Assembly: GCA_038117265.1 (NCBI GenBank)
Contig: JAYOFO010000011.1
Location: forward strand, 1 to 49,675
DNA length: 49,675 nucleotides
DNA from: JAYPUG01 sp038117265
GTDB lineage: Bacteria; Pseudomonadota; Alphaproteobacteria; UBA6615
Direction of reading: 5' to 3'
The position numbers and the translations under genes were made by a program. Below are positions 40,785-49,585 of the stretch, in pieces. The notes beneath the pieces were generated by a model, which saw nothing but the letters and a program-made list of their open reading frames with translations, was not told the DNA's origin and did no database searches. Position 1 is the stretch's first letter. Every line of letters starts with the position of its first letter.

Positions 40785-41801
40785 TTATCCCCGGTTCGCC
40801 GATGCCCGCGGGCCGGCGAGCCACCCCAGCAGACCCGCGACCAGCAGGGCCGCCGCCGCCAGGGCGAGCCAGGCGGCGGTCGTTCCGAATATCGCGGCGG
40901 CGATCGACAGGGCGACCAGCGCGGTATTGACCAGCGCGATCGCCCCGCTCACCCGCCCATGGGACAGGCCACGCCGCACGGCGGTCTGGTAGAAATGCTC
41001 GCGGTGGGCCTGCCACACGCGCTCGCCGCGCAGCAGCCGGCGGAAGAGGGTCAGGGTCGCGTCGCCCAGATAGTAGAGCGGCAGGATCAGCGCGGCCTGC
41101 CAGGCGCCGCTCGCGGCGAGCATCAGCAGGAGCCAGCCTGCCAGGAAGCCCATCGGGACGCTGCCGACATCGCCGAGGAAGATGCGGGCCGGCGGCCAGT
41201 TCCAGACCAGGAAGCCTGCAGCGGCAGCGGCGACGACGAGCGCCTGGCCGTGCCAGGCCGCCAGGGGAGCCTCGCCGACGAGACCGATCGCGGCAATGCC
41301 GATCCCGATGGCGATCGCTTCGACCCCGCTGATGCCGTCGATCCCGTCCATGAAGTTGAAGAGATTGGTGAACCAGACGAGCCCGATGGCCGCGATGGCC
41401 GCGTCGGCGGCCCCGGGAAGCAGCCCCTGGAAGACCGGGCCGGGCAGCACGAGCACCCCGACGAGGGCGGCCGCGAACTGGATGCCCAGGCGCGGCAGGG
41501 GCCCCAGCGTGCGCAAATCGTCGATCCACGACACGCCGGCGAGCGCCAGCGCAGCGAGGGGGATCAGCCATTCGCCGTGCGGGGTCGGCGGCTGCGAGAT
41601 GAGGACGACCAGGATCCAGGCGGGTAACAGCGCGGCCATGACGCCGAGGCCGCCGCCGCGCGGAGTCGGCACCTCGTGCGAACTCCTGGCATTGGGGTGG
41701 TCGAGAATCTCGCGGCGCAGGAGATGGCGGCGCACGATGGCCACGAGCAACGTCGTGGCGAGGGCCGTGGCGGCGGAGATGGCGAGAAGGATCAGGGTCA
41801 C
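40785..41801 (-). CDS. MraY/WecA-family phosphoglycosyltransferase
   Basis: An integral membrane enzyme that transfers a sugar-1-phosphate from a UDP-sugar to undecaprenyl phosphate, starting a repeat unit. It is 338 residues with about eleven helices. Motifs are ARSSHEVPTPRGGGLGV (N-terminal), SWIDDLRTLG, FNFMDGIDGISGVEA (catalytic Asp), ARIFLGDVGSVPMGF and HREHFYQTAVRRGLSH (WecA/WbpL-type His segment). I place the start at GTG 41801 (MTLILLAISAAT): the frame is open to 41861, but that extension lies in the terminator of the upstream glycosyltransferase gene. The dehydratase gene follows 79 bases later. The two are a classic WbpL/WbpM-like pair. Confidence 0.87.
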   Translation of the reverse strand: MTLILLAISAATALATTLLVAIVRRHLLRREILDHPNARSSHEVPTPRGGGLGVMAALLPAWILVVLISQPPTPHGEWLIPLAALALAGVSWIDDLRTLGPLPRLGIQFAAALVGVLVLPGPVFQGLLPGAADAAIAAIGLVWFTNLFNFMDGIDGISGVEAIAIGIGIAAIGLVGEAPLAAWHGQALVVAAAAAGFLVWNWPPARIFLGDVGSVPMGFLAGWLLLMLAASGAWQAALILPLYYLGDATLTLFRRLLRGERVWQAHREHFYQTAVRRGLSHGRVSGAIALVNTALVALSIAAAIFGTTAAWLALAAAALLVAGLLGWLAGPRASANRG

Positions 41802-41841
41802 GGGATCTGGGGTCGTATGGCTTGCCCGTCGCTTGTAGCGG

Positions 41842-41873
41842 CAAAAACAAAGGCCCGGCAAGGTGCCGGGCCT
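41842..41873 (-). terminator. Rho-independent terminator after the GT4 glycosyltransferase gene
   Basis: On the minus strand a perfect 10-bp stem AGGCCCGGCA/TGCCGGGCCT with a 3-base loop is followed by TTGTTTTTG. It lies 25 bases past the stop of the upstream glycosyltransferase gene and directly before the phosphoglycosyltransferase gene, so the polysaccharide cluster is at least two transcripts. Confidence 0.85.
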
Positions 41874-41897
41874 CGACGCGAGCCGATGTCGCGAGGT

Positions 41898-43031
41898 TCA
41901 GGGTGCGCGCAGGCCGAGATGGTCGATCTGGCGTGCGACCACCGTCTTCTCGTCATAGCGGTCGCGCGCCCGCGCGAGACCGGCGTCCCCCATTTGCCGG
42001 CGGAGGGCCCCGTCGCCGGCGAGCCGGCCCAGCGCGCGGGCCAGGGCCCCGGTGTCGCCCACAGGCACCAGCAGCCCGGTTTCATCCGGTATGACTTCCT
42101 CGCGCGACCCCCGAATGTCGGTCGCAACGACCGGCAGGCCGGTCAGCATCGCCTCGATGATTGAACGTGGCATTCCCTCTCGGTGCGACGGCAGGGTGAA
42201 GATGTCGGCAGCGCGCAGCAGATCGGGAACATAGCCGCGATAGCCTAGGAATCGAACCCGTTCGCGCAGAACCGGGTCGCGCGCGGCTTGGGCGACCGCA
42301 TCGGCGATGCCGCGTGCGTGGTCGCTGTCGAGCCGCGCACCGATCGCCCAGAGTTCGGCGTCGACCTCGCGCATGGCCTCGATCAGTTCACAATATCCCT
42401 TCTCGGCGACCAGCCGGCCGGTCATCGCGACCACGACCCGGTCGTCGGGTGTTCCCAGGGCCGCGCGCACCCGTGCACGGGCCGCATCCCCCCTGTCGGG
42501 GAAATAGATTTCGGGATCGCTGCCATTGCCGATTGCGAGGATGTCGCCCGTTCGGCAGAGCCTCAGCCGCCGCGCGGTGTCGGCATCCTCCTGCGCCTGG
42601 GTGAACAGCGTGTGGGTCACCCGCCCTGCGATCCACTCGATGGCGATGTGAGCCCCGCGGCGCAGGGCCGGCATGTTCTCGTGAAAGTAAAAGCCATGCG
42701 CGGTGTAGACGATGCGCGGCGCGCCCACGCTCGACGCGGCGAGCCGCCCGACGAACGCCGCCGTCGGCGTGTGGACATGCACCATATCGAAGCGCTCGTC
42801 GCGAAACAGTGCGCGCAGGGCGCGTCCGGCGCGGAAGTTCGCCGCAGGGTCGGTCGAGCGGACGAGCGGCGCCGTCTCGACCCGAAATCCCTCCGCCCGG
42901 ACGGCGTCGACGAGTTCGCCGGGTGCGCAGACCGCGACCACGTCGTGGCCCTCGTCGCGCAGCGCGCGCATCAGCGGACGCAGGAAGTGATAGAGCGTGA
43001 AATCCACCGTGCAGAGCTGGCAGATCTTCAC
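41898..43031 (-). CDS. GT4 family glycosyltransferase
   Basis: A 377-residue GT-B glycosyltransferase. The N-terminal acceptor domain begins KICQLCTVDFTLYHFLRPLM; IVYTAHGFYFHENMP is the family segment after the first linker. The C-terminal donor domain has VVVAMTGRLVAEKGYCELIE, LPSHREGMPRSIIEAMLTGL and GSREEVIPDETGLLVPVGD, with the conserved E-x7-E region in REGMPRSIIE. The start is GTG 43031; the open frame to 43076 overlaps the upstream gene and is rejected. It resembles WbnK/WfgS-type cytoplasmic sugar transferases of surface glycans. The sugar is unknown. Confidence 0.87.
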   Translation of the reverse strand: MKICQLCTVDFTLYHFLRPLMRALRDEGHDVVAVCAPGELVDAVRAEGFRVETAPLVRSTDPAANFRAGRALRALFRDERFDMVHVHTPTAAFVGRLAASSVGAPRIVYTAHGFYFHENMPALRRGAHIAIEWIAGRVTHTLFTQAQEDADTARRLRLCRTGDILAIGNGSDPEIYFPDRGDAARARVRAALGTPDDRVVVAMTGRLVAEKGYCELIEAMREVDAELWAIGARLDSDHARGIADAVAQAARDPVLRERVRFLGYRGYVPDLLRAADIFTLPSHREGMPRSIIEAMLTGLPVVATDIRGSREEVIPDETGLLVPVGDTGALARALGRLAGDGALRRQMGDAGLARARDRYDEKTVVARQIDHLGLRAP

Positions 43032-43035
43032 GTGA

Positions 43036-44319
43036 TCAGGTCTCCTCGATCCGACCGGAAACGGCGTCCGCGGCATCGATCGGCTCGACGATCCGCGACG
43101 TCACCGTTGCCGTGACGATGACCGCCGTCACGCCGAGTGCGGCCATCCACCAGCCCTGCCAGATGCCGAATCCGAGCTCGGCCACCGCAAAACCCGTGGC
43201 CGCGGCCGCGATCGCGACCGCAGGTCCGGCATGGTTGCGTGTCGATTCGGGAATGGCGGCAACGATCAGAACGAACAGGCCGGCGACGACGAGGACGCCG
43301 ACGAGGCCGAGTTCGAGCCAGACCTGTATCAGGGCATTGTGGGGATGGAGCGGAATCGCCTTGCCGGTGACGATGGGCCCGGTGCCATGTGCGAACAGGG
43401 GTAGCATCTGATCGGAGCCCGGCACGACGCGCGCGGTATCGAGACCCCAGCCGCCCAGCGGGCGCTCGAGAATTCGCGACGAGGCAAACTCCCAGACCCG
43501 CAGGCGGTGGACCTCCGAATTCGGGGCGGCAACGTTCGCCACCAGGAAGTCGACGATCGGGGTGGTGATCGCGTCGAGGAAGGGGACGATAACGACGGCC
43601 ACCAGGAAACCTGCGAGCAGAAACCGCTTCCCCCAGCGCTGCGACAACCAGCCCACCGCGAATGCCCCGGACCCGATGACGAAGGCGACCAGCGGCGAGC
43701 GGGGCGCGACGATGACGAGGACGATGGCGCAGAAGGCGATCACAGCGGCGGCGCGGTAACGGCCATAAAGCTGTGCGGTGACCAGCGCGGCCGGCCAGAC
43801 GAGCATGGCCACGACCGAGCCGGTGCGGTTCAGGCGGTCGAGCTCGTGGCCCAGCTGCGCTTCGCTGTCGAGCAACACCGCGATGGCGCCGCTGGTCACG
43901 ACCTCGACGAGAATGACGACAATGCCGAACGCCGTTCCGGCCGCGAGAAACCGTGCGCAGTGCCGGCGCTCTTCCGGGTCGAGATCGATCGCCGCCTGGA
44001 TCAGGACGGTGATGCAAACGGCCACTAGGAACAGGCGGCCCGCGGTGGCGATCGACCGCTCCGGAGCGATCGACCAGACGGCGGTCAGGGCGCCCCAGAT
44101 CGCCAGCATCGCCAGAAGCATGGCCAGCGGGCCCACGGACAGCTGCAGCAACGTTCCGCGCCGGAGCCGGGCGACCGCGACCGCGAGCGCTGCCACGACC
44201 GCCAGCACCCAGATCTGCGCCGCCGCAATCGATGCCAACGGAAGAAACAGGAACGCGAGCAGGCAGACGGCGAGCGCTTCCGCGCGCGTTTGACGATCGA
44301 ACGGCACCCAATTCCTCAT
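43036..44319 (-). CDS. O-antigen ligase/polymerase family membrane protein
   Basis: A 427-residue multi-pass protein with about twelve helices and one large periplasmic loop. The loop contains RVWEFASSRILERPLGGWG and HPHNALIQVWLELGLVG, the hallmark of WaaL ligases and Wzy polymerases; its histidine and nearby arginine are important in known members. Ligase cannot be told from polymerase by sequence alone. The start is ATG 44319 (MRNWVPFDRQTRAEAL). The glycosyltransferase gene starts 4 bases after its stop. Confidence 0.85.
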   Translation of the reverse strand: MRNWVPFDRQTRAEALAVCLLAFLFLPLASIAAAQIWVLAVVAALAVAVARLRRGTLLQLSVGPLAMLLAMLAIWGALTAVWSIAPERSIATAGRLFLVAVCITVLIQAAIDLDPEERRHCARFLAAGTAFGIVVILVEVVTSGAIAVLLDSEAQLGHELDRLNRTGSVVAMLVWPAALVTAQLYGRYRAAAVIAFCAIVLVIVAPRSPLVAFVIGSGAFAVGWLSQRWGKRFLLAGFLVAVVIVPFLDAITTPIVDFLVANVAAPNSEVHRLRVWEFASSRILERPLGGWGLDTARVVPGSDQMLPLFAHGTGPIVTGKAIPLHPHNALIQVWLELGLVGVLVVAGLFVLIVAAIPESTRNHAGPAVAIAAAATGFAVAELGFGIWQGWWMAALGVTAVIVTATVTSRIVEPIDAADAVSGRIEET

Positions 44320-44396
44320 GGACCGAGTTATGCCTCAGCCCGATTCGATTCAGCGAGCGGCATTTTTCACCGCGGCGCAGCGTGTCGCATTGCGCC

Positions 44397-46322
44397 TCAT
44401 GCCGACGCGTCGCGCTGCCAGAGCTGGAACATCAGGACGGCCCACAGCGCGTTTTGCAGATTCCGGGCGCCCGACAGGTGCGCGGCCCAGGTCTCGCGGA
44501 TGGGGTCGGCGGCCAGCAGGCCGGAGCGGCCCAACGCCTCTTCGCTCAGAAGGTCCTCCGCCCAGTCGCGCAGCGGGCCGCGCAGCCAGTCCCCGATCGG
44601 GATCGCGAACCCCGATTTGGGGCGCGCGAACAGGGATTCGGGAACATGCCGCGCGAGGATGCCGCGCAGCGGGCGCTTGGTCCGGCCCGCATCGACCAGC
44701 AGGCGGCGTGGCAATTGCCAGGCGAACTCGACGACCCTGTGGTCGAGCAGCGGGATGCGCACCTCGAGTGCGTGGGCCATGCTGGCCCGGTCGACCTTGG
44801 TCAGGATGTCGTCGGGGAGATAGGTGAGCGTGTCCGCCAGCTGCATCCGCGCCACGGGGTCTTCGAGGGCGGCATCGAGGCGGGGCGTACGATCGGCACC
44901 GCGTGCGGCGGGGACGAGCGCATCGGGTGCCGCCCATTGGGAGACTGTCGAGAGATAGGCGGCATCCAGTGAGGCGGCCTCGATTGCGGATGCGGCCTTC
45001 CAGATCTTGTCGCCGAACTGCGGTGCGGTGCGGCGCGGGATGGCGCGGGCCATGGCATCCCAGGCCCCTGGCGAAAGGAAGCGCAGAATCCGTGCGAGAC
45101 CGTGCCGCGCGGCCGGCGGCCATGGCCCGAACCGACGCTCGATCGCGGGAAGAGCGGTATAGCGGTTGTAGCCGGCGAACACCTCGTCGCCGCCGTCGCC
45201 GGACAGTGCGACGGTGGCGTGATCGCGGGTGAGCCGCGAGAGCAGGAAGGTTGGAATCTGTGAGGAATCGGCAAACGGCTCGTCGTAGTGATGCGGCAGC
45301 GACGCGATGCAGTCGATCGCGTCCTGTGGCGTGACGATGAGTTCCTGATGGTCGGTGCCGAGATGGTTTGCGATGGCGCGCGCATGGGCGGCCTCGTCAT
45401 AGTCCAGCGCGGGAAATCCGATCGAGAAGGTCCGCACGGTCGTGGCGCTCGCCGCCTGCATCAGCGCGACGACGCAGGACGAATCGATGCCGCCGGAGAG
45501 CCACGCACCCAGCGGCACGTCGGAGATCAGGCGGTCGGACACCGCGTCCTGCAACAGCCGCTCGAGCGCGTCGTTCGCTTCGTCGGAGCCGATGTCGAGG
45601 GTGTTTTCCTGGCCGCGCCGCGCGATCGACTCGAGATCCCAGTAGCGGTCGGCGGACGGTTCGCCCTCGGGGCCGATGGTCAGGATCGTGCCGGGGGCGA
45701 GCTTGTGGACGTCGCAGTAGATGGTTGCGGGAGCCGGGACATAGGCGAAGCGCATGTAGCGCGCCAGCGCGTTTGCGTCGATCCGGGCGTCGATGACGCC
45801 GGCGGCGCGGATCGCCTTGATCTCGGACCCGAATGCGACGACTTCGCCTTGCCGGGCCCAGTAGAGGGGCTTGATGCCGAGCCGGTCGCGCACAAGGCAG
45901 AGCGTGCGCGTCTGCCGGTCGAAGACGGCGAAGGCGAACATGCCGATGCAAGCCTCGGCCGTGGCCGCGACGCCCCAGCGGGCAACCGCCTCGGCCAGCA
46001 CGACCGTGTCGGAATTCGTTTCGACCGGATGCCCGTCTTCCGCGAGCCGGTGGGCGAGTTCGCGGAAGTTGTAGATCTCGCCGTTGAAGGTGAGCACGTA
46101 GCGCCCGCATTGCGAATGGGCCGGCTGGGCGCCCTCGGGCGTCGGTGCGATGACCGCCAGGCGTCGATGAGCAAAGGCGATGCCCGCCGCGGCGTCGACC
46201 CAAGTGCCATCGCCGTCGGGACCGCGATGACGCAGGCTCTCGCCCATCGCCAAGGCGCGGGCGGCGAGCGCGTCCGTGTTTCGGGTAGCGCCTCGATCGA
46301 AAAGGCCGGCGACGCCACACAT
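44397..46322 (-). CDS. asnB: Asparagine synthase (glutamine-hydrolysing)
   Basis: A 641-residue AsnB. The mature N-terminus is the Ntn glutaminase nucleophile Cys2 in MCGVAGLFDRG, which fixes the start at ATG 46322 although the frame is open to 46418. Glutaminase features are LRHRGPDGDGTW and FNGEIYNFRELA. The synthetase domain has the PP-loop SGGIDSS (276-282) and later ALSGDGGDEVFAGYNRY. In polysaccharide clusters such enzymes often amidate uronic acids or modify other acceptors rather than making free asparagine, so the acceptor is uncertain. It starts 4 bases after the upstream membrane-protein stop. Confidence 0.9.
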   Translation of the reverse strand: MCGVAGLFDRGATRNTDALAARALAMGESLRHRGPDGDGTWVDAAAGIAFAHRRLAVIAPTPEGAQPAHSQCGRYVLTFNGEIYNFRELAHRLAEDGHPVETNSDTVVLAEAVARWGVAATAEACIGMFAFAVFDRQTRTLCLVRDRLGIKPLYWARQGEVVAFGSEIKAIRAAGVIDARIDANALARYMRFAYVPAPATIYCDVHKLAPGTILTIGPEGEPSADRYWDLESIARRGQENTLDIGSDEANDALERLLQDAVSDRLISDVPLGAWLSGGIDSSCVVALMQAASATTVRTFSIGFPALDYDEAAHARAIANHLGTDHQELIVTPQDAIDCIASLPHHYDEPFADSSQIPTFLLSRLTRDHATVALSGDGGDEVFAGYNRYTALPAIERRFGPWPPAARHGLARILRFLSPGAWDAMARAIPRRTAPQFGDKIWKAASAIEAASLDAAYLSTVSQWAAPDALVPAARGADRTPRLDAALEDPVARMQLADTLTYLPDDILTKVDRASMAHALEVRIPLLDHRVVEFAWQLPRRLLVDAGRTKRPLRGILARHVPESLFARPKSGFAIPIGDWLRGPLRDWAEDLLSEEALGRSGLLAADPIRETWAAHLSGARNLQNALWAVLMFQLWQRDASA

Positions 46323-46326
46323 CGTC

Positions 46327-47700
46327 TCAGGCGTCCCCAAGCGGCGGGCCGGAGGGTGCCGCGCCGTGGTCGGTTGCGCGATGTGCCCGCCACCATTCGA
46401 TCGCGGCCAGGATCCCAAGCGAGACGGCGGGCATCAGGAAACCGTAACGGATGCGGTACAGGGTGCCGACATTCGGTGTCGCGATCGCGAAAATCGTAAT
46501 GACCATTCCCGAATAGGCCAGGACGACCCACAGCGCGGCGAATCTGCGCCGGCGCCACACGAACAACGGCAGCATAGCGAGCGCGGCGTAGACGATCAGC
46601 ATCTCGACCATCGACACACGGCGCATCGCCGTCGTCGCGCTGTTGCTGCCTTCGCCGAACCACTGGTTCGGGAAGGGTGAGAGATAGCCGATCTGCAGCG
46701 CGCGCGGGACATAAGCGATGATCTCTCGCACCGATTCCAACCGGCGGTCGAAGTCCACGCTGCTCGCACCGTTGGTGCCGTTGATATATGCCTGACGGAT
46801 ACCCGACAGGGTCAGGAACGGGCGTTCGACGGCTTTTGGCAGAATCGACGCCTGAGGTTTCCAGGAATCGGTCGCATAGTTGACCCGATCGATCACGTTG
46901 GCGTTGCTCGCCTGCACCACCTTGGTCGCCAGGAAGGTGTCGCGAATCCCCCAGAGCACGAACACCGCAAACAGGACGATCAGCGCGGCTGATGCGAATT
47001 GCGCGAGGCCGAATGTCCGGTGTCGCAGCGCCCGCGCCAGGAAGAACAGGATCAGCATGGCGAGGGCCGCTGCCACGGCCAACATCAGGGTGAGCGAGAA
47101 GAAGCGCGCGAGTGCCATGATCACGAACCCGCAGCCGATCAGGACGATTGCTGTGGCGGGGCGACGTAGGCCGGTGTCGGCAATGCGTGGTGCAGCGAGC
47201 ATCACCCAGCCCAAGAGAAACATCATCGAGCCGAGGATGAAGTACCCGTCCTTGAGGATCTGCGTGTACCAGGACATGGCGGCGGGAAACGCCGCGAAGG
47301 GGAGCGCGGCGAGCGCGGCCACCCGCCAGTCGTCGGTGAACTCGAGGAGGATCCGGACGAGGATGAGCGCGGCGGTGGCGTGCGCGGCCGCGGCGAAGGG
47401 GATCATCGTCCAGGGCTCCGACCAGAGGGCGGCATACACGGCCGCGCTCAGCCCGATCATCAGTTGGTCGCGCGGCAGGAGTTCCCACGCACTCCAGCCT
47501 TCTGTCCTGATCCGCGCGGCGAGCTGCACGGCGTCGCGATGATAGGCGATCGAATCCGTTTCGGGCAGGAGGCCCGGTGCCCCGGGCACCGGCGCCAAAA
47601 GATGGGGAACGACCAGGAACTGGACCAGTGCGCCGACGGCGAGTGCGCCGACGAACACGATGAACCAGAGGCGGCCATAGGGCGCGCTACGGGTTGGCAT
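46327..47700 (-). CDS. Large multi-pass membrane protein of a glycan cluster, function unknown
   Basis: A 457-residue protein with about eleven hydrophobic segments and a periplasmic-looking loop of about 100 residues near the middle (from IRDTFLATKVVQASNAN to IGYLSPFPNQWFGEGSN). The N-terminal loop LPETDSIAYHRDAVQLAARI, with an acidic residue close to the first helix, recalls GT-C or ArnT/PMT-type mannosyltransferases. The LSPFPNQWF motif is common in glycan-cluster membrane proteins. I cannot assign a family firmly; a GT-C glycosyltransferase or a Wzy-like polymerase is possible. The start ATG 47700 overlaps the end of the next gene by 14 bases. Confidence 0.7.
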   Translation of the reverse strand: MPTRSAPYGRLWFIVFVGALAVGALVQFLVVPHLLAPVPGAPGLLPETDSIAYHRDAVQLAARIRTEGWSAWELLPRDQLMIGLSAAVYAALWSEPWTMIPFAAAAHATAALILVRILLEFTDDWRVAALAALPFAAFPAAMSWYTQILKDGYFILGSMMFLLGWVMLAAPRIADTGLRRPATAIVLIGCGFVIMALARFFSLTLMLAVAAALAMLILFFLARALRHRTFGLAQFASAALIVLFAVFVLWGIRDTFLATKVVQASNANVIDRVNYATDSWKPQASILPKAVERPFLTLSGIRQAYINGTNGASSVDFDRRLESVREIIAYVPRALQIGYLSPFPNQWFGEGSNSATTAMRRVSMVEMLIVYAALAMLPLFVWRRRRFAALWVVLAYSGMVITIFAIATPNVGTLYRIRYGFLMPAVSLGILAAIEWWRAHRATDHGAAPSGPPLGDA

Positions 47701-48853
47701 CGGCACTCTTTCTCTGGGGCGTACCAGACAGAATATCGCGGTAGCACGCTCCGTATTGCCGGGTGGAGTTTTCTATCGGGAACTCCTCCACGATTCGCGT
47801 CCGCGCCAATTCGCCCAGCCGGTGACGCCGGTCTGCGGGCATGGACAACAATTCGGCCCAGCCATGTGCCAGCGAATCAGGATCGCGTGGCGCCACCGTG
47901 ATGCCGGTGTCGGCGACGACCTGGGCGGAGTCGCCGACATTCGTGACGACACATGGCACGGCGCTCGCCATGGCCTCGCCGATAGCCAGGGGGAACGCCT
48001 CGCCATAGGCGGACGAGACGGTTGCGATGTCGAATGCGGCCGTCAGGCGCGGCATGTCCTTGCGCACCCCCAGGAGGTGGCAGCGGTCCGTGACGCCGGC
48101 CGCCGAAATCAATCCCGCCAGCTCGGCGTTCCCCGGATCGATGTTGTTGCCACACAGCAGGAAATGCGCATCCGGCATGGCACGGCTGAGCGCGGCGGCG
48201 GCGGCGAAGAAGGTTTCGTGGTCCTTTTGCGGGTCGAAACGCGCGACATAGCCGACAATCTGGGCGTCCGGTGCGAGCCCGAGTTCGCGACGGACACCGA
48301 CATAGGAATCGCGATCGGGACGGAACCGTTCGACGTCGAAGCCGTTGGGGATGTAGATGAGCTTCTCGACGGCGAACCCGGCGACCATATGATCGCGGAA
48401 GCTTGCCAACGAGCAGCAGACGATCGTTTGTGCGAGGTTCGGTGATAGCCAGGCGCCGGCGCGGATGATGGCCGCCGTGCTTCCGCTGAGGTTCTGGAAG
48501 TTGACCTGCGTGGCATGAATTCCCCAAACGATCGCCCTTATGCCCGCCAGTCGGGCGGCGAGCGCGCCTACCACGTTCGCGTGGTACATCCAAGTCTGGA
48601 CGATGTCGGGGCGATGGCGGCGGATTGCGCGAACGAGCCGTACGATGGCTCCGATGCTGAGGCGCCGGGGCATGTTGATCGCCTCGACCTCGATGCCCAG
48701 CGCCCGGATGTCGCGTGCGACCAGGCCGAGATCGGTGAGCGAAATCACCGAAGGCAAGAATTGAGTCCGGTCAACTGTGGCCAACATGTTTGCGAGCATC
48801 GTTTCCGCACCACCGCGCTCGAGCCCGTTAATGATATGTAGGACTCTGATCAT
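47687..48853 (-). CDS. GT4 family glycosyltransferase
   Basis: A 388-residue GT-B glycosyltransferase. The N-terminus RVLHIINGLERGGAETMLAN is a hallmark of one GT4 subgroup. Donor-domain features are VGYVARFDPQKDHETFFAAA, LGVRKDMPRLTAAFDIA, SSAYGEAFPLAIGEAMASAV (the E-x7-E motif) and VVTNVGDSAQVVADTG. The ATG at 48853 overlaps the stop of the upstream methyltransferase (ATGA), so expression is coupled. Its place in the leftward polysaccharide operon suggests it adds one sugar of the repeat unit; donor and acceptor are unknown. Confidence 0.89.
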   Translation of the reverse strand: MIRVLHIINGLERGGAETMLANMLATVDRTQFLPSVISLTDLGLVARDIRALGIEVEAINMPRRLSIGAIVRLVRAIRRHRPDIVQTWMYHANVVGALAARLAGIRAIVWGIHATQVNFQNLSGSTAAIIRAGAWLSPNLAQTIVCCSLASFRDHMVAGFAVEKLIYIPNGFDVERFRPDRDSYVGVRRELGLAPDAQIVGYVARFDPQKDHETFFAAAAALSRAMPDAHFLLCGNNIDPGNAELAGLISAAGVTDRCHLLGVRKDMPRLTAAFDIATVSSAYGEAFPLAIGEAMASAVPCVVTNVGDSAQVVADTGITVAPRDPDSLAHGWAELLSMPADRRHRLGELARTRIVEEFPIENSTRQYGACYRDILSGTPQRKSADANP

Positions 48854-49581
48854 GGGTTCGTACCGTTCCCCTCCGGCTGCGCGTTGTAAAACAGGTTTGA
48901 GTAGATGGCGTTGGAGCCGAGCGCGAGCAGCGCACGGCGCGCGGCGTGCTTCGCAACTTTCGCCGGTGACGGCCGGGCGTAATCGGCGAATACGCGCCGC
49001 TGTACGTATACCGGGTCCAGACCGGACCGAGCGAGCACGCGCGAGAGTCGCCCGGCGTCGAAGGACTGCCGGTGGCCCCAGCGGTGGAAGCGCTCGCCGC
49101 AATGCGGGCAGAGGATCATGTTCTGGGACAGGTCTTCATCGAAGGGAACCGTGCCCAACAGACGGCCATTGGGTTTGAGAGTGCGGTGGATTTCCGCCAG
49201 GCCACTGGTCAGATTCGGATCGTCCAGATGCTCGAGAACCTCGGAACAGAACACCATGTCGAACATGGATGTTTCGCGCGGGATATCGGCGATTGCACCC
49301 GTGTCGGCCGCGATCCCCTCATCGCGAAGACGTGCGACCGCGCGTTCGTTGGGATCGACGGAATGGACGTTCCAGCCCGCGTCCCGACACGTCCGTTCGA
49401 GCCAGCCGTTTCCGATGCCGATATTGAGGACGGTAGGGCATTTGCCCCGATTCAACCGTCTCGCCTGCAAGAACAGGAAGCGAAGGCGTGGTACCGCATC
49501 GTCGAAATTCGCCACGCCCTCGTTCTGGAAATGATCCCAGAGCCTGTCCTGATCGGTCAGGTGGTAGTTTTGGTGGGTCAT
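48850..49581 (-). CDS. Class I SAM-dependent methyltransferase
   Basis: A 243-residue Rossmann-fold methyltransferase. Motif I is VLNIGIGNGWLERTCRDAG, with SAM-binding acid in VHSVDPNERA; MVFCSEVLEHLDDPN is the post-I/motif IV region and LKPNGRLLGTVPF follows. An inserted CPHCGERFHRWGH segment with two Cys and two His looks like a small zinc site, a feature of a subgroup found in glycan clusters. The target, a sugar or a lipid-linked intermediate, is unknown. The start is ATG 49581 (MTHQNYHLTDQD). It overlaps the downstream glycosyltransferase gene by 4 bases. Confidence 0.87.
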   Translation of the reverse strand: MTHQNYHLTDQDRLWDHFQNEGVANFDDAVPRLRFLFLQARRLNRGKCPTVLNIGIGNGWLERTCRDAGWNVHSVDPNERAVARLRDEGIAADTGAIADIPRETSMFDMVFCSEVLEHLDDPNLTSGLAEIHRTLKPNGRLLGTVPFDEDLSQNMILCPHCGERFHRWGHRQSFDAGRLSRVLARSGLDPVYVQRRVFADYARPSPAKVAKHAARRALLALGSNAIYSNLFYNAQPEGNGTNP

Positions 49582-49585
49582 GTTC

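Noticed and set aside
37148..40930. A 1260-codon open frame on the plus strand over purH and the dehydratase gene
   Set aside because: Same reason: it lies opposite two certain genes and crosses the gap between them, with a low-complexity Arg/Gly/Asp product.
41802..41861. N-terminal extension of the phosphoglycosyltransferase
   Set aside because: This stretch lies against the upstream gene's Rho-independent terminator, and the extra residues are charged and family-unlike. The GTG at 41801 starts at the first membrane helix.
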